A DNA stretch of 6,350 nt, taken from assembly GCA_028284565.1 (NCBI GenBank), contig JANQRM010000211.1:1-6350 (forward strand), in the 5' to 3' direction. A program made the translations under genes and the position numbers. The stretch's first letter is position 1, and each line of letters opens with the position of its first letter. Below, one piece after another: positions 5,290-6,350 of this stretch. The stretch is from Anaerolineae bacterium. GTDB taxonomy: Bacteria; Chloroflexota; Anaerolineae; Aggregatilineales; Phototrophicaceae. The notes beneath the pieces were generated by a model. That model was given only the letters and a program-made list of their open reading frames with translations, was not told the origin of the DNA and did no database searches.

Positions 5290-6350
5290 ATGAAATACCA
5301 TATTCGTATTCTCCTTGTAGTGATGGTCATGATGCTAGCAGGCACGGTTAGCCAAGCGGCGACTGTCAGTAATATCGCCATCTCTAGCATCACCACCCAT
5401 CCATTTGGTTCTTGTGCCACGATAGAGTCCATTCTCTTTAAAGCCACTTTCACTTTCGAACGAGATGATGGCGGTGGGTTAGATATTTTTCACGCTGCGC
5501 TTTATGATGCCAATGGGCGCTATCTCGGACATCAGGTTTTGGGACTTGGAGGTAGTGGAAATTTCCCTGTGTTTATTTTTTTACGCACCCCGCGTACGCC
5601 CATTTCACGTCCCTTTACTTTGAAATTTCATGATACCACCAGCATCCCAGCTACACGCGAAGAGATGCAAGCGGCTCCCGTCAAAGGAGAGTTGACCTTT
5701 GACCCGATCAATTTCATGAATGGTGTGCCTTGTGATCGGTTTGCGACAGGCTTCTTCCCACCGCCTGCTGATGTCCCCAACTTTAGTGACGGGCGGTTGG
5801 ATGCCACCAACACATCAGGCGCAGTTTATGTCGATAGTACTGGCGTTCATGTCTACAGTATCGACTCAGCAAGTCGTGGCAATTTAGCGGCGTTTGCATC
5901 CGCTTCTCAACTCCAAGCTACCACCCAACCTGCTCTGAATACCCTCCTTGCCAGCAGTCCAGACGGACGCTATGCCATCTTCCAATTGGCGAATGGCGCG
6001 AATCTCTTCCAAGTCAATTATGGACCCGATGCCGATGGCAAAGTGCGGGTGGTCACCTTTACTTATCCGGGTGGCACGATACTCAGTGAGACGGAATACA
6101 TTGGGGGTCCACCTGCGTTAGGTCTCACACCATCGACCTCATCATCCTCGACAGCCAGTTCGACGGGAACGACCACTACTACTTCAACAGCAGGCTTGAA
6201 TACCACACCCATTTCTGGCTCGACCTATGTCGTGCAAGCAGGAGATAATCTCTTCCGCATCGCGCTACGGGCTGGGGTGGATTTGAATACGCTGGCGACA
6301 GTCAACGGCATTGCGGACCCCACCCGCATCTTTGTCGGGCAGGTGCTGAC
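5290..6350 (+). CDS. Secreted LysM-domain protein, 3' end beyond window
   Basis: The gene is partial: 353 codons are visible with no stop. The start at 5290 follows a strong Shine-Dalgarno (GAGGGGGG, 5277-5284) and opens a signal peptide (MKYHIR, hydrophobic core to about 20, cleavage near SQA, residue 23). A beta-rich N-terminal domain (about 24-150, Cys42 and Cys148 possibly bonded) is not recognised. Residues 168-257 carry 'DGRL', 'GAVYV', 'LLASSPDGRYAI' (219-230) and 'FQVNYGPDADGKVRVVTF' (240-257), the module shared with the previous gene product. A Ser/Thr-rich linker follows (about 280-308), then 'YVVQAGDNLFRIALRAGV' (313-330), 'LATVNGI' (335-341) and 'IFVGQVL' (347-353). This is a LysM domain, which binds the glycan strand of peptidoglycan, cut just before its end. 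It therefore probably anchors the secreted module to the cell wall. More LysM repeats or a catalytic domain could follow. It is transcribed separately from the preceding gene, given the terminator at 5052-5080. Confidence 0.88.
   Translation, partial: MKYHIRILLVVMVMMLAGTVSQAATVSNIAISSITTHPFGSCATIESILFKATFTFERDDGGGLDIFHAALYDANGRYLGHQVLGLGGSGNFPVFIFLRTPRTPISRPFTLKFHDTTSIPATREEMQAAPVKGELTFDPINFMNGVPCDRFATGFFPPPADVPNFSDGRLDATNTSGAVYVDSTGVHVYSIDSASRGNLAAFASASQLQATTQPALNTLLASSPDGRYAIFQLANGANLFQVNYGPDADGKVRVVTFTYPGGTILSETEYIGGPPALGLTPSTSSSSTASSTGTTTTTSTAGLNTTPISGSTYVVQAGDNLFRIALRAGVDLNTLATVNGIADPTRIFVGQVL

Noticed and set aside
5205..5813. Minus-strand open frames opposite the LysM gene
   Set aside because: The opposite strand encodes a signal peptide and a module shared with the neighbouring gene, so these are shadows.

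Overview
The window looks like chromosomal DNA from a bacterium of the Chloroflexota, most likely an Anaerolineae-type lineage. This is inferred from gene content rather than a marker gene. It has several secreted proteins made of lineage-style modules (an SH3-like C-terminus ending in a 'GDC..(V/L)P' tail, and a 'DGRL...LLASS.DG.Y...QVN.GPDA.GKV.V' module), a LysM protein, a secreted penicillin-acylase-family enzyme and an F420/deazaflavin-type reductase. GC content is moderate and every gene seen is on the + strand.

Layout. Positions 1-139 hold only the end of an upstream transcription unit, marked by a strong hairpin terminator at 56-84. Unit 1 is a monocistronic gene for a secreted, cysteine-containing protein (206-1027) with a near-consensus promoter at 140-169 and its own terminator at 1048-1079. 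Unit 2 is a likely two-gene operon: a small deazaflavin (F420)-dependent nitroreductase-family protein (1170-1592) and, 25 nt later, a complete exported Ntn-hydrolase acylase of the penicillin acylase / AHL acylase / aculeacin acylase family (1618-3756). No clear terminator follows the acylase. A notably AT-rich 337-nt spacer (3757-4093) then holds repeated TGTAAGGT/ACCTTACA sites. Unit 3 is a secreted two-domain protein with a nine-proline linker (4094-4984), closed by a G5/C5 hairpin over the stop codon and a strong terminator at 5052-5080. Unit 4 is a second secreted protein (start 5290) that is still open at the right edge. It carries the same 'QVN.GPDA.GKV' module as unit 3, then a Ser/Thr-rich linker and the beginning of a LysM peptidoglycan-binding domain.

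How the genes relate. Units 3 and 4 are neighbouring paralogues for one module, and both have TTACA/TGTAA motifs upstream, so common regulation is possible but unproven. Four of the five gene products carry a signal peptide, so the region is largely about the cell envelope and extracellular space; the reductase is the only predicted cytoplasmic protein. No mobile element, CRISPR array, tRNA or rRNA was recognised.
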